The notes under the pieces: model-generated
The model's input: only the letters and a program-made list of their open reading frames with translations
What the model was told of the DNA's origin: nothing
Database searches by the model: none
Translations under genes and position numbers: made by a program
Origin: Misgurnus anguillicaudatus
Taxonomy: Eukaryota > Chordata > Actinopteri > Cypriniformes > Cobitidae
Assembly (NCBI RefSeq): GCF_027580225.2
Contig: NC_073355.2
Span: 17,179,501 to 17,243,500 of the forward strand
Direction of reading: 5' to 3'
DNA: 64,000 nt
Shown: piece after piece, positions 1 through 12,436 of the stretch
Layout of the letters: each line of letters starts with the position of its first letter
How positions within the stretch are numbered: the first letter of the stretch is position 1

Positions 1-645
1 GTGATGCAGCCAGAGAAACTAAGAAACACATTGAATAATAAAACATGTGTCAGCTACTGCAAAAGTAGATTATGTTGAAGCCAATCAAAGTTTCGTTAAC
101 TTCTTACACTCAGAGTCCGTATCTCCCCATCCAGTGACCCAGCTTATTGTGCCATTGAAGAAGCTGCTGTCTGTTGCCGCCAGGCAGACTGGTTTTATAT
201 AGTCAGTAAAATGCACAGGTGAAGACAAATGCAGAAGAGCAATGTCATTGTCACCAGTCAATACACTGTAGTTTGGATGAATGATGATTTGGGAGACAGT
301 TCTGTTCACCTCATTTGAATTTGATCCTGACTGTGACTGTCGGCCCAGATACACAGTCAGGCCAGTGGTTAAAGTACTGTAATTGGTTTGAATAACAAAT
401 GTTAACAATGAACACATTCATTGAATAAACTGTATTGTTTAATTAGCGTAGGGTCTGCTCTGTGATTGGCTGATGGTTATGTGCTTACCTGGAAAAGCAT
501 TGAGCAGCCGTCAGGACCCATTCATTGTTGATGAGTGATCCACCACAGAAATGTGAAGAGCGATCATGAAGACTGACCTGCCACGGCCAAGCACCAGCTG
601 AAGCATTCTGTCCTTCAACTATTGGGAAAGAAGGTCTGCCACATA
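1..645 (-). CDS. Trypsin-like serine protease domain A (third unit, runs off the window), His57 replaced by Gln
   Basis: Chymotrypsin-family (S1) domain, expected to be secreted. Exons on the minus strand are 645-489, 376-108 and 18-1 (continuing beyond the window). All visible splice sites are GT/AG and the exon lengths 157 and 269 match units B and C. The first exon reads [16 protein letters not shown], then [18 protein letters not shown]. The catalytic-His motif TAAHC is therefore TAAQC, and the usual IVGG N-terminus is IVEG with Pro rather than Lys/Arg before it. Catalytic Asp is present in [10 protein letters not shown]. The Ser195 exon lies outside the window. N-glycosylation sequons (NRT, NGT) are visible. 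No signal-peptide exon precedes it; its phase-1 acceptor fits the phase-1 donor at the end of unit B, so it is best read as the next domain of the same protein. It is probably proteolytically inactive. A decaying separate gene is the alternative. Confidence 0.8.
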
Positions 646-1804
646 CTGACAATGAGGAAAATAAAAATCATGTTTGAGCTTCATAAACAAAAGCAACAAT
701 TAAGGATCACAACCTGTAAAAGCTAATTTCCTAAAAACACACACAAAAAATACTGTATATGCAATACAGTCTAAAACATTGTTGTGTAACAAAAATTAAA
801 AATTTCTGAAATTTATTAGGGTGTCTATGTTGCCACAGCACAGGTTTACATCTACAAAAGCAAAGATTTAGCAAAATTTGACAGACTCCTAAGAAATTAA
901 CCCTAACCCTACAAAGTTAAAAAAAAAATTAACAGTATGCGTGTTCCCTGGGTTTAAACCCATGACCTTTTGCATAGCTGTAGAGGAGTGCATTCATATA
1001 CAACATGCCTTGTGCTTTTCCCCAGAAACTTAAGATAAAAGAGATGCAATGCAATGACTTTCACAACAACTTTTTTATTGTAAATAAAACTAAAAATGTT
1101 TTCAACTTACAAACAAAAAAATGGAAAGTTGCATATAAATTCGACAACACAAATTGTACAATGTAATGTGTATACAATCAACTGATATTGGCAAACACCA
1201 AGTCAAAACCACTTTATTTTACAGTATGTGTACGTACCTTGTACATATATGATAATTATGTTGTACTTACAGATAAATGCGTTGTACTTACTTTTGAGTA
1301 TCCACATGGTATTTAAATAGTAAACGATTATTTTTCATATGTAACAAAAATCGTGTATGTTCATGTAACAACTCCTTTATGCAACCACGTAAACACATTG
1401 TAATACATAGTGTAAGTTTCATTTAAAAACATCAAAATAGACCTGCCGTGAACTGTTAAATGAAAAACACAATGTAGCCTACAAAAATATGCCACCAGCT
1501 GTGACACCTGGCCGTCAAGTGTTTCATCGCATTGGTTGAGATAGTCATCTAAACCAGGAAAAAAACTGGCAGAGGATTTCGAAAAGACAAGAAGATATTG
1601 AGTTATCCCTATCTGTAGCTAAAACAACGCACGGTTCTCGCGAAAGTCAATTATCACTGGATTTTACGCATTGCTATGCATAATGCACATTGGTGCAACC
1701 AGAAGCTAGTTATTATAGTTTTGAGGGTCAGTAAAGGCTGAGTGTGATTAAATCATGGAGTCATTTTTATTTTTCGCTGAACTATCATTTTAAAGGAATC
1801 TAAC
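646..1804 (-). other. Intron between protease units B and A
   Basis: This 1.16-kb stretch joins the 3' end of unit B to the first exon of unit A. Apart from one tRNA-SINE-like fragment at about 940-990 I see no exon and no signal-peptide coding. On the minus strand an AATAAA lies about 30 nt past the end of unit B (near 1770). Transcripts could therefore end there and give a protein that stops after unit B. Confidence 0.55.
938..995 (-). mobile_element. tRNA-derived SINE fragment
   Basis: On the minus strand a box-B-like GGGTTTAAACCC follows a CAAAAGGTCATGGG segment. The same arrangement occurs in the SINE at 43818-43925. Only the promoter half is recognisable. It lies inside the protease intron. 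Confidence 0.5.
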
Positions 1805-2992
<1,188 letters not shown>

Positions 2993-4408
2993 TCAATGGC
3001 AACAATTTTAAAAAGATTTTGTCTCAGGTTACATATGTAACCATTGTTCCCTAAGAAGGGAACGAGGCACTGCATCATCAAAGCTGCACTATGGTAACGC
3101 CTTTGGCATAATTGCAGGTGACGTAGGAACCAGGAAGCTATACTGCCCTACAAAGGCTAAGTGCAGTAACTATGCAAACACTGAAACAGAGAAAATGCCC
3201 TTAAAGTTTTTCACCAGCCAGTCAAACATGTTACTGCAATTTTGGCACAAACGTTTCTTAGAAATGGGTCTAAACTGAACCAGGATACTTTGTCACAAGA
3301 CACAACAGATCTCACAAAGCCCATTTCAACCCTTAACTCAATTTTGACCAAATGCGTATTTACTGCACTTTGGCTTTGTAGGGCAGTATAAATAGAGCAT
3401 CCGGCAAAGCCGATGTCAGCTAAAAAGTGTCAAAGCAAGACGTGACAGGGATGCAGGGTCACGTTTTTAGAGAACAATGGTTACATACATAACCTGAGAT
3501 GTTCCCTCACCGAAGCTACTATATGGGAATGATGTACCAAGCACCATGCTACCAAATTCCTGTCTGTGTGTAGCATCACATCCTAAACTGAAGCCCCTAG
3601 CCCCAAGGCCTTAAAGGCTGCCATACCCAGAGTAGAATGAGCTCTGACAACAATGGTTGAGCCCATGTTTCAGAACTGAAACAGGGACGAACAGAGCCCT
3701 AGATAGACCATCCAGGACAAAGGCCAGGTCCCAGGCCTGGATCCTGGCACGACTCACAGGCCTCAGCCTCCGAGTGCCACAAAAGAAGCAAATCATCAGT
3801 GGGTCTCTCCCCAGCGATTGCATACTCAAAGGGGCATTGTAAGCTGATATAGCGCTGCATAAATGTTAAGCATAGAAGGAGATAACCCTGCAGTTAATTT
3901 TTTCGGTACCAATCGGGCAGTTAACTGGGTCGTACAGGTGCTCTTCCACCTGGTAAGGACCTTGTCCAAAAGAACTCCACCACCTCGGGGTTGGTTCCCA
4001 CTCCCTGGGCCTCACCCCCTGTCTCGACAGGACAACTGCTCCCTGATTCAGACACCGGGGAATGTATACTGATCTGAGTGAGAGCAGCTTTCCCTATGCC
4101 TACTGGAGAATATGCATGCCAACTTGTAAAGTGGACCCAAGCAAAGCTCCTGTGAAAGACCGCCAGCATCTTTAGGCAGTCTATAGTACATAGATTGTGC
4201 TTCATGGTCTTCCATAACCATTCCTTATCCTGAGAGGAAGGTATCCATCGTTAGCTTGATGGCACTCAAGGAACCTTATGGTAAAAGGATGGATTTCTCT
4301 ACAAGAGAATTATTGTCATTATAATCCATACTAGGCTTAAGAAAAGAGGTCCTCGGTACTGTAAAAGGACACTTTCCCTGGCGTTTGGTTAATCGGCTCC
4401 TTATGGCT

Positions 4409-4756
4409 CTAACAGCCTTGCATAACCGTTCCCCAGCCTATGAAAGATGCATCTGTCATAAGCCTAACACTACAACACTGAGTCTCCAACACTAGCCTTT
4501 TGGGAAAGGAACCATTGTTACTTTCATAATACAAAAAAATCCATATTACTCCCAGAAAGAGGTCCTCTGCTGGAGAAGCACACTTTCCCTGGCATTTAGC
4601 TAATGGGCCTTCTGGCCCTAATGGCCTTCCATAACTGTTCCACAGCCCATGAGGGATCACCTGTTTTAAGCATAATGCAACAACACTTGAGTCCCCAACA
4701 CCAGCCCCTGGGAAAGGAACCATAGTTTTTCCAACAATGCTAAGGCACAAGGACAT
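4409..4756 (-). pseudogene. RNase-H-like fragment of a DIRS-type polyprotein
   Basis: The C-terminal part of this 115-residue open frame reads LMTDASFIGWGTVMQG. It resembles the start of the RNase H domain in fish DIRS elements (a TDAS..GWGAV pattern). The flanking frames carry stops and the upstream reverse transcriptase is missing. It is a decayed piece of the surrounding retroelement, not a host gene. Confidence 0.5.
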
Positions 4757-4759
4757 TAA

Positions 4760-5398
4760 TCATGAGAAACAGGGTGGTTCCTCTGGAAAAACTCTCAGGT
4801 TTTGAGCCACCATTTTCAAAAGAATTCTAGATACCATGGGTGAAAGAAGATATAAGGCCAAACCCATCTCAACTGCCTGGGCAATTCCCATGTCTTTTTG
4901 GTTGAATATGCCGCACCGCCTCGGCGGACAAAGTGTCTCGAGCATGTGAACTTTGTATGACTAATTTGTATGAAAGCACTGGGGTGCTCTGCCAACTTGA
5001 TGGTGTGCTTAGAGACAATGCCAGGATGAGGGAAAGATAGCTCACAAGCATCTGGTCCACCCTAAGCATTGCCAAATATCCGTGCTTACTTGTCCCCACA
5101 ATATTGGAAGACATGGTGGCATGAGGGGTGTGGGCATGGGGCTTATGACCTCGACAGCTCACTATGGATGTCAGGAAAGAAAGGCATGTTGCGTCGAGCA
5201 GGCTAAGGGTTTCATTTTAAAATGCTCGTCCAACATGCTCTGGGGATGCACGCTCTGATTCTTTCCAGGTAAACTAAAACTGTGCCACGGCATATTCACC
5301 ACCTCCAACAGGTCCTCATAGGTGGGGAATGAATGAGGGAACACCTCAGCATCTACCGTGTTTGCAGATGTAACATCAACTTCCTCGTAGGAAGACAA
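4760..5398 (-). pseudogene. gag-like fragment of the DIRS-type element
   Basis: Three overlapping broken frames on the minus strand contain, in order, a YEDLLEVV segment, an LDEHF segment, then KHGYLAMLRVDQMLVSYLS, which resembles the GY..MP.VEE.LA.YLSP stretch of fish DIRS gag proteins. Frameshifts separate the pieces. The order gag then RNase H on the same strand supports a single element. The similarity is judged by eye. Confidence 0.45.
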
Positions 5399-5469
5399 AT
5401 AAGGACTGATCTTCTGCTCAGGGCGAAAGAAACTGCATCACAGGCTTCCGTTTTCAGAGATGGGCATTG

Positions 5470-5800
5470 TTGGGCATGTTATTTAAAAAAAGTTATAGTT
5501 TGTAACTGCGTTACATCATTATAAAAGTAACTAATTACAAGGGAAAGTAACTATTGTGTTACTTCATATAAATAACTTTGATGCCCCCAATATTAATGGC
5601 CAGATTAACTAAATGGGCCAAATAAGTTCAGCTTTTAAATAATTGACGGGTCCGCGTCGGTTCCGGGTCCAACTTTCAAAATAATAGACGGGTCCAGGTT
5701 GGCTCAGTGTAGCACATTAATGGGTCTCTTCAGGTTTGGGTACGAATTTTTGGACCCATGTAGACCTCTATAACTAACGCTTAATGCCCTTGATTTCAAC
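5470..5800. repeat. Secondary transposon fragments inside the DIRS-like element
   Basis: The part at 5480-5575 is the GTAACTAATTAC..GTTACTT type of repeat common in fish DNA transposons. The part at 5640-5775 has GACGGGTC and GGGTCC runs and ends in GACCCATGTAGACCTCTA, like the GGGTC-rich hAT-type repeat seen again at 56.2 kb. They are nested insertions. Target duplications are not clear. Confidence 0.4.
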
Positions 5801-6518
5801 ACCACGGACATCCCTAACAAAGCCAAAGTACACTGAAAAGAACTGGAGGACAAAAGGATGAAGGTTTATAACACCTGGTATTGTGTGACTTCTCCTAGTG
5901 ACTCTTTTATTTTATTCTGCAAACAAAAAAATAACATGGCTTGGCAAACAATATTTTTGAATAATATGTTCCTCTGGCATTCCAAATAAACTGATAAATG
6001 TTAAAAAAAATCCTTTGCCTTGTACCAAACCCTTTTTGATATCTTTCTTATCAGCAACCATTGCAGCCATTTCAAGCGCAAAATGATTTAAAACATGCTT
6101 TTTTGGGGTTAAATAATGGTGCAAATACCAGTAATATTCACACGTTCAAACCAAAAAAAATTTGTTGCATGAATCATAAGACACCTAACATAAGACACAT
6201 AAAACACAAATGCTCCATGTCCTCGCTCGAGGGAGCGCACTCTATTAGACATATACTGCTCAATTCATTGACCACTGATAAACACATACATGCGCTTGCT
6301 GAGGCACAAAAGGCTGAAATCTGCTTTGCCTGATGCTCTATTTATAGCTTCCTGATTCCTACGTCACCCTCCTATAACGTGTTACATGGCCATTGGTTTG
6401 ATTACACATACATGCTCAGACGCAATCACGCAGAAGGCATTCCCATAGCATAGCAATGGCGAGGCAGTGCGAGTTCCCTCTAAAAGGGAACCCCCATATT
6501 CTGTAAAAAAAATTATAC

Positions 6519-6745
6519 CTCCTGAGAGTTTTGCATCGCATCTTAAAATAAAAAACTCCATGTATGCATACTATTTATGCATTATTACATTTTGTTCTTT
6601 AAAAGAAAGAAAGTTTTGGTGTACAAGGCCACAATAAATGGTAAGTTATCATTGAGTATGAATTAACTCAAAAAGTGTCTTGATCAGAAGCCTACCGCTC
6701 ACTAGGAGAGTGACAGCAAATACAACATTTCATACACCCATTATA
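6519..6745 (-). pseudogene. Broken signal-peptide exons (1 and 2) of an ancestral separate unit-B gene
   Basis: Sequence from about 6515 to 6880 is a diverged copy of 9420-9800, which holds exons 1 and 2 and the promoter of unit C. The exon 1 relic (about 6745-6696) still codes VFAVTLLVS and has a GT donor. The segment that carries the start codon in unit C is altered: no in-frame ATG remains and an in-frame TGA lies just upstream. The exon 2 relic (6541-6519) is one base shorter than its 24-nt counterpart, which would shift the frame. A TATA-like GCATATATAAGG remains near 6756-6765. Unit B therefore probably began as an independent secreted protease gene that lost its own start. Confidence 0.7.
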
Positions 6746-6888
6746 CCCATTCCCCTTATATATGCTCATACTATCTCGTCATATTTAGACATGCCTTTTG
6801 AATATAATCCTGTTTGATGTTATTGATATTTACAGAGTAACCTTACTATAGACACAATGTATTTTGCTGCCCTGTTCTATGACCTAAG

Positions 6889-7860
6889 CCCTTTTCACAC
6901 AGACATTCCGTAAAATACACGGGAAAGGCATCCAGGATTTTTTGTTCATTCACACTGCCATGATTACCCGGCATCTGATGGTCCCAGAAAGACACGTGAC
7001 CTATTGAAAGTCCCGCCCTCTCTTCTACGCAGCGTCTGAAGTTTGCATATTATATATTATTTCTCTCTCCAAGAACCACTCGCGTGCATTTTTGTTTATG
7101 ATAAGATTATAAAGGAGCGCATGACGTGCCGTTCTAATGCTGGTGAATGATCTCAGCTCAGCTTCAGAGTGGATATTTGACAAGCTCCGTGATCTCTGCT
7201 TTAATACAGTTTTCAGACATTTCTCATCGTGAATGTTTATATGCATTTAAAACCCGCATTTTGAGGAGCTGAACGATATATCTTGTTGGGATGACGTGCG
7301 AGTATATTCGTTTATTATAGCTCAAATTAGCACGTGACGTGATATTCTTTTATGCTGCTGAATGATCTCCGTTTCAACGCAGTAAGTAACGAGCTAACTT
7401 ACCTGATATCTGCTTCAGTCCAGTTTGCTGACATTTCTCGTAGTGAATGTTGTAAATCCCTCATTTTAAAGAGTTGAACCAACTTCATGTTGCCATGACA
7501 CACGCGTCCTCACTACGGCATGTGCGTCATTGTTTATGCGGTTCATTTATAATTTCCTGATAACTGCATCAATATAGTTTGCAACGTTTCTCGTGGTGAA
7601 TGTTAATATGCATGTTATCTCTCATTTTAAGGATCTGAACCATAACTTTTGTTGTGATGATGCGCGCGTCCTCACTACGACACGCCCATTACGGCATTCT
7701 TTCGGCTTCTTGTTCACACAGAAGGTTATCCGTGTATCTGACTAGGTCCTCTTTCCGGCAACGATCCCAGAAGATTAACGGGACGAGTTTGTGTTCACAC
7801 AGAAGCTTGTCTGGATATTTTACGGGTATTTTCTGGGACCAAAGGTCTGTGTGAATGGGG
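6889..7860. mobile_element. Non-autonomous DNA transposon with TTCACACAGAC termini
   Basis: The left end CCCTTTTCACACAGACA and the inverted right end CCCCATTCACACAGACC form imperfect terminal repeats about 970 bp apart. The interior has three diverged copies of a block with CATTTCTCGTnGTGAATGTT (near 7218, 7431 and 7584) and two of a GACGTG..GAATGATCTC block. There is no coding capacity. I could not settle a target-site duplication, so the superfamily is open. Confidence 0.6.
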
Positions 7861-8196
7861 TTATACAGTAAGCAAAGTCATATCACTTTCATGTTCTTCA
7901 AATTTAAACCCCTAAAACTGCGTGAACAAAACATTCAGAGATAGATATAAATCAGGCTTGTGCCCCAAATGATTAGTGCTAATGACGCCCAACTAAGTAA
8001 TGCTGCATTTAAACCTCTTCTTCTTATGGGGTGGTAAAATGTCACAAAATAGGTCTTTGTAAGAATTGTTACTTTTGCTATAGTGTGTTTCAGCATATAC
8101 TGAATAAATATTTAGCTTGACTGCACTATAAGTAGTTTGGATGTATCAATAATAGCCACATCAATTAATTATAGAAGAAACTTAAAGCAATCTAAC
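7861..8196 (-). other. Non-coding sequence downstream of unit C
   Basis: This AT-rich sequence follows the unit C donor. I see no canonical AATAAA within the first 100 nt on the minus strand, unlike the end of unit B. That weakly favours splicing onward rather than termination after unit C. Confidence 0.4.
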
Positions 8197-9661
8197 CTGC
8201 AGCCATTGATATAATAGCAGGTACACTGGCACAGCTCACACTTAAGTCACCATCAGTTCCATTGGAAGTGAATTTAATGAAACCTGGCTGTATTCCGGTG
8301 ATATGCCGGTTGATCCAACTCTGGTACTGAGAAACTCTGGTATACACACCAGGAAAATTGGGTAATGCACACCCTCTACAAAAGCTAACAATGCCAGACT
8401 GGATCCAGGCTGAGCCCTGTTTGCTGACCATAGGTCCACCAGAATAACCCTGTATTACAAAATACAGTTTAAGGTTGTTATTGACAAAATTTATGTACAA
8501 ATAATTGACAATAAAGAAGCCATTTAACTAGCTCTTCATATGTACTTTTTCTATTTACCTGGCAGGAGTCTTTCCCATCTTGTAATGGTCCAGCACAGAT
8601 CATGTTATTTGTGATATCACTGTTTCTAGCATAAAGACATTTACACTTTCTGTTTCCAATTACAGGCACTTGCACTTGTTGATTTTGTGGTGCATCCAGA
8701 GAAACTACATAACACATTGAATAATAAAATGTGTTAGATACAGCAAAAGTAAATTATGTTGACTCCAATCAGAGTTCATTAATTTCGTTAAATACTTACC
8801 ACTAAAGTCAGTATCTCCCCATCCAGTGACCCAGCTCATTGTGCCGTTGAAGAAGCTGCTGCCTGTTGCCGCCAGGCAGACCGGCATTATATAGTCAGTA
8901 AAATTCACAGGTGAAGACAAACGCAGAAGAGCAATGTCATTGTCACCAGTGAATCTACTGTAGTTTGAATGAATGATTATTCTGGAGACAGTTCTGTTCA
9001 CCTCATTTGGATTTGATCCTGACTGTGTCTGTCGGCCCAGGTACACAGTCAGGCCAGTGGTTGTATAACTGTTATTGGTTTGAAGAACAAATGTTAACAA
9101 TGAACACTTTTATTGAATAAACTTTATTGTTTTATTAGCGTAGGGTCTGCTCTGTGATGGTTATGTGGTTACCTGGAAAAGCAGTGAGCTGCTGTCAGTA
9201 CCCATTGATTGTTAATGAGCGATCCACCACAGAAATGTCCATAGCTCCAATGAAGACTGACCTGCCACGGCCAAGCACCAGATGAAGCATTTTGTCCTCC
9301 ATCTAACGAGAATGAAGGTCTGCCACATACTGACAATGAGAAAAATAAAAATCGTGTTAAAAGCCTCATATAGCAACAATTTTTTATAAAGATTTCAGCA
9401 TATTCTGTGACATTTTTTTCTTACCTCCTGATAGGTTTGCATCACATCCTAAAATTAAAAAAGTCAGTTAATGATTACTCCATATATATCTACTATTTAT
9501 GCAATATGAAACATTGTTCTTTAAAAAAATAGTTAGGCCACAATAAATGGTAAGTTATCATTGAGTATGAATTAACTTAAGTCTTGATCAGTCATATGAG
9601 GCTTACCGCTTACTAGGAGAGTGACAGCAAACACAGCACTCAGTGCATGAAACATCCCCAT
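8197..9661 (-). CDS. Secreted trypsin-like protease domain C (first unit) with signal peptide; Asp194 replaced by Tyr
   Basis: Exons on the minus strand are 9661-9607, 9448-9425, 9329-9173, 9068-8800, 8704-8559 and 8449-8197, all with GT/AG junctions and one continuous frame of 301 codons. Exon 1 gives a short hydrophobic signal peptide starting [18 protein letters not shown]; this start was chosen because it lies just below a TATA box. The mature part begins [16 protein letters not shown], so IVGG has become LDGG with no basic residue before it. His (TAAHC), Asp (GDNDIALL) and Ser195 are present and S1 Asp189 is kept (KDSCQ). The active-site motif, however, is GYSGGP instead of GDSGGP: Asp194, which pairs with the new N-terminus on activation, is Tyr. 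SFCRGC has an extra Cys near position 216. It may be an inactive pseudoprotease. It ends in a phase-1 donor compatible with unit B. Confidence 0.87.
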
Positions 9662-9712
9662 CGTCTCGAACAAGACCTGTTTCCCATACACCCATTCCCC
9701 TTTTATATGCTC
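9662..9712 (-). promoter_or_regulatory. TATA-box promoter of the protease gene
   Basis: On the minus strand GCATATAAAAGGGG (9710-9697) lies about 40 nt before the start codon. That puts a transcription start roughly 10-20 nt before the ATG. The same block, diverged, lies upstream of the relic exon near 6765, so it belongs to the ancestral gene unit. Confidence 0.6.
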
Positions 9713-12091
9713 ATACTATCTCATTATATTTAGACTCGCCTTTTGTCTATAATCCTGTTTGGTGTTATTGTATGCTATTTGCAGAGTAACCTCAATGTAG
9801 ACACAATGTATTTTGCAGCCACAAACTGCATCATGTGTTGGCATCTCAGTTATGTGCAGTCATGATCTCAGTATGCAAATTGTCAAATTTGAATTATTAG
9901 AAATGAAAATGAAACTAAAACACTATAATAATTTATAAGTATGGTGTAGTGCCTCTTTATGCAGCCAATACAGTGTCAGTTCATCTTGGGAATGAAAGAT
10001 ACAAGTCCATGAGGAATCGAGCCATTCCTTTTACAAAACAGATACTGTTTTTTCCTCAAAAGTAGCTAAAAATAATTTTCAGATCTGGGGACTATAAAAG
10101 GACATTAACATTACAAACAATGTTTAGCATCAGATCTGCCTTTGACACTGGGGGCTAAGGTGGGTCAGAGCAGGCATCACATAGTCTGGTTTTTATGCTG
10201 CCTAATTAACGTACATGGTTAAACGTGAATGTTCCACTAGCTGAATTGGTAGCACGTTGTATTCGCAGCACAAAGGCAGTGGGTTTGAATTCCAGGAAGG
10301 ACACATACTAATAAAATGTATGCACTGTAAGATGCTTTGAATGCTATTATGCATTTGACCATCTCCAAAAAGACAAAATCACAAACAAATCATTGATTCG
10401 ATGTTGCCAAATCAATTAGCTTTTTTCAAAAAGCCTCAAAATTTAAGTTATTCCACAGGCCAAAGGCCATCACTGTGTGAGTTCAGCTGTAGCCTTTCCC
10501 ATGGTGGAGAGGGAAGGCAGCTCCAGTAATCTCAGTCTAGACCGTGTGCTCCACAGCAGCAGGAGGCGACCATTCCCGCTCATTAATCACCCGCCGCCGA
10601 CACCAGAGACATCCTGCCCTCTCATAAGGACTAAATAACTCCTGCCATCACGAGCAACAGCGCGCCTAAGCACCTGGAAAACTCGCAGAGATGCTGCTTT
10701 GAGATGTGAGGCTGTTTTTTGTCTTTGTTTATGTGGCCGCTCATCAGCACGGCGAGAGGCCCGGGTGCCGGGGACAGCCAGCCATTTGGCCAAGATCCCT
10801 GCCTCCCTTGACCAGCAGGGTGCCTGCTGTCCGGGCCAGATCAGGCTGAACGGAGAGAGGGGAAGAGATCACCTCTGCTTTGCCTCATTACAGACTCATT
10901 CCAACACTCAAGCACTTTAGTAAGGAGGAATATACATTCAGTAGCACTATTCACAAAGCACTGCCATAAAGATCTGCCCGGCCCAGGAGAAGCCACCACA
11001 TAACGCTACAAAGACAACACGCAGGATTGAATGGAGAGAGCGAATAAGCAGAAGAACGATCCAGGAGGGGGCATTACCATGCATTTGCATCTGTGCTCTC
11101 CAGACACGGAGTCAGATTGATTAATGGAGACAGGGCTTGCAAAGTCATAACAGGGCTTCTGCTCAGGTTAAGTGGTGCTTAGATTGTTTTATATTGCCTG
11201 TGATTAGAGGATAAAGCTGAAGAGTTTGATCGCTAAGAGTTCACAGTCTTTCTAATCAGCGGAGGCCTTTCGATCCAACCTGACCTGGCAACTTCAATCA
11301 GACATGCGTAGCCATTTCCCGGAGTCTGACAGCCCATTCAGGGATAAAAACAATGAAGGGAGAGCGGTAGACAATTGAACATTTAATGTCGACTATCATT
11401 TCAACAAAATGAATAGCGGCGGTAATGTATTTATTGTAGTTACAATGACCACGCTGAAATTGGTGGAAGAAACCATTACAGCCCAAAAAACAAACTGTTA
11501 GACATGGCGGATCTGCGCATATTCAGATGGATGTGTGAATTATGCATGTTTAAACAGTATTATGTGATTGATACAGTATATTTGCTCAGTGAACCTAGTG
11601 TATGCAGAACAAATGTGACTTAAATCTGGTATATTTGAGGCAGGATATTTCTTCTATATCTTCTCTTTTGTTGCAGTTAGAAGTACTACATAAAATCAAA
11701 TATTTAAGCAAGGATACATTAACATAAGTCTCTGTTTTAAATCTTTTAAATCCACTAACTGTAAACTATCTGTAAACCTGTAAACTAGACTTGAGCAGCT
11801 GGCACACATATTCACACACAGGTGTGTTTATTTTCGCAGGTGATGCACATTTAAATTTGTCTCCCAACATTTGGGAGTGTTCTTCCCTTCTAATCCCTAT
11901 TCTCCCTGTGCAGTTCTCCCAACGATCAAAGCACAATGTTGTTTGATGGACTGTCAACTGCAGGATGTCCTGGTCCTGGCAGCTTATCAAGATCAAAAGA
12001 AGACAGTGACAACGCCTAAGTCTATGTTTGTGTAGCAGGCTTGTGTAACATTCTGTAAGATGCCACCAACCGGCAGACTATGAACATGAAT
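9713..12091. other. Intergenic sequence without a recognisable gene
   Basis: The first 150 bp continue the duplicated upstream block of the protease units. Beyond the SINE at 10235-10340 I see no exon or transposon end. The part at 10500-11480 is less AT-rich and free of known repeats; it could hold regulatory sequence, but nothing identifies a target. Confidence 0.35.
10235..10340 (+). mobile_element. tRNA-derived SINE
   Basis: Box A-like TAGCTGAATTGGTAGCACG and box B-like GGGTTTGAATTCC sit about 45 bp apart, followed by ATAAAATGTATGCACTGTAAG, a tail common in fish SINEs. Length is about 100 bp. It carries no coding sequence. Confidence 0.6.
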
Positions 12092-12436
12092 GCATCTGTC
12101 GTGTTCATGAATAACAGAGAGCAAGCCCACATCGTGTTAACTCGGTTGCTAACTTTTATTTCCCGTTGTCTGTTACACATCACTTCCTTGAACAGTTTTC
12201 ATTAAACTCCTCCCAGCTGCCTCTCTTAAAGAGCCCATGACAACATATTATAATTACACCACATCCCCGCTTCCAAGAACATTTACAGTAAGCCAATAAC
12301 ATGACTATCAATAAGCCCCATAATTATTTTGAACACAATTCTCAATCAATTACTGATAAATGAACTTAACTCACAGTACAGTATGTGAAAACCCACAGTA
12401 TCCTATAGGTCTAGTCTCTTTGGCTATATCACAGGT

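Larger units (their letters stand above)
3021..6494 (-). mobile_element. Degenerate DIRS-like retrotransposon in the intron upstream of unit B
   Basis: The intron of unit C around 9385-9410 reads straight through the place where this 3.5-kb block sits, so the insertion edges are visible by comparison. The left edge carries the palindrome GTTACATATGTAAC followed by GTTCCC..GGGAAC. Similar sequence occurs inverted at the right edge: a GACGTAGGAA..AGGAAGCTATA segment is near 3120 and, inverted, near 6330-6355, and TATAAATAGAGCATC is near 3389 and, inverted, near 6330. On the minus strand it encodes broken gag-like and RNase-H-like pieces. Reverse transcriptase and tyrosine recombinase are not recognisable, so it cannot move by itself. 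The DIRS assignment rests on the RNase-H motif and the gag-like segment; another fish element with inverted ends is possible. Confidence 0.6.

Noticed and set aside
3611..4072. Short frames on both strands in the left part of the DIRS-like element
   Set aside because: No recognisable domain; they lie in the non-coding inverted-repeat part of the element.
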